A stretch of 63,325 nucleotides of DNA, from positions 1 through 63,325 of the forward strand of contig JAHCAM010000013.1 in NCBI GenBank assembly GCA_019634895.1. The letters run 5' to 3'. Positions 63,254-63,325 of the stretch are shown one piece after another. Origin of the DNA: Steroidobacteraceae bacterium (lineage in GTDB: Bacteria; Pseudomonadota; Gammaproteobacteria; Steroidobacterales; Steroidobacteraceae). A model generated the notes under the pieces. It was not told the origin of the DNA, searched no databases, and was given only the letters and a program-made list of their open reading frames with translations. A program made the position numbers and the translations under genes. The first letter of the stretch is position 1. The number at the start of each line of letters is the position of its first letter.

Positions 63254-63325
63254 GCCCATGCCTCTGCTGCAGGCTGCGGCCGGCGTGCGCGGGATCCGGC
63301 GGGGTCGCTCGCTCGCAAACTCCGC
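63254..63325. other. Right edge, upstream of the FGGY kinase; nothing seen
   Basis: 72 bp; GC-rich, no feature recognised. The promoter of the kinase gene would lie here. Confidence 0.4.

Overview
The window reads as a piece of the chromosome of a high-GC, Gram-negative gammaproteobacterium. Evidence: an ArgR repressor with paired ARG boxes, TamA/TamB and YdbH/YdbL-type envelope proteins, NudC, an FlhC-type regulator (a beta/gamma-proteobacterial family), a class I fumarase and very dense gene packing with ATGA/GTGA overlaps. A lineage near Xanthomonadales, Nevskiales or Steroidobacterales is a guess. I saw no rRNA, tRNA, CRISPR array or recognisable IS transposase. Most of the window is housekeeping sequence; the clearest accessory part is the first 3.3 kb.

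Layout. 1-3326: Rhs island, with an Rhs fragment running off the left edge, a small membrane protein, a 5'-truncated Rhs gene with a lower-GC C-terminal tip, and a lipoprotein overlapping its stop (likely immunity). 3327-19152, minus strand: class I fumarase; a caa3-type cytochrome oxidase cluster (II with two fused cytochrome c domains, I, two consecutive III-type proteins, IV); then small metabolic and membrane genes (SpoIIAA-like, Rieske-flavodoxin fusion, DUF3052, LigB dioxygenase, VOC, NTF2-like, LysE, ornithine cyclodeaminase family, Tag, GNAT, VIT, DoxX). 18925-27329: arginine operon argR-argG-(BioD-like P-loop protein)-argC-argD-argF'-argB-argH-(75-aa membrane protein), read from one strong sigma70 promoter covered by two ARG boxes. 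27344-34942: tamB, tamA, DUF4126, nudC and an FlhC-like gene. 35052-41110: a divergent protein that looks like two FlhD modules in one chain, an ABC-2 exporter, a SRAP/YedK protein, and a YdbL/YdbH pair. 41104-47071: alcohol dehydrogenase, an ECF42-type sigma factor with its DGPF/YCII and DUF1428 partners, and a second ABC-2 exporter. 47068-54010: DUF3775, DUF4136, Hsp20, EF-hand protein, HPF, beta-CASP nuclease, a FixJ regulator with a heme-PAS FixL-like protein lacking its ATPase domain, and a hybrid kinase. 54035-63259: carB-carA of the type found with N-acyl-ornithine pathways, a membrane-anchored response regulator, a saccharopine dehydrogenase-like protein, a YheT-type hydrolase and an FGGY kinase.

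How it works together. Arginine synthesis is the main theme: the operon makes citrulline through an acylated ornithine, and carAB supplies carbamoyl phosphate. A respiration/low-oxygen theme is suggested by the caa3 oxidase, the FixL/FixJ-like pair and the neighbouring hibernation and RNA-decay genes. Envelope lipid transport appears twice (TamAB and YdbH/YdbL). The most unusual items are the double FlhD/FlhC-like pair without flagellar genes, the ATPase-less FixL, the orphan P-loop protein in the arginine operon, and an Ala at the residue that sets acetyl/succinyl specificity in the transcarbamylase.
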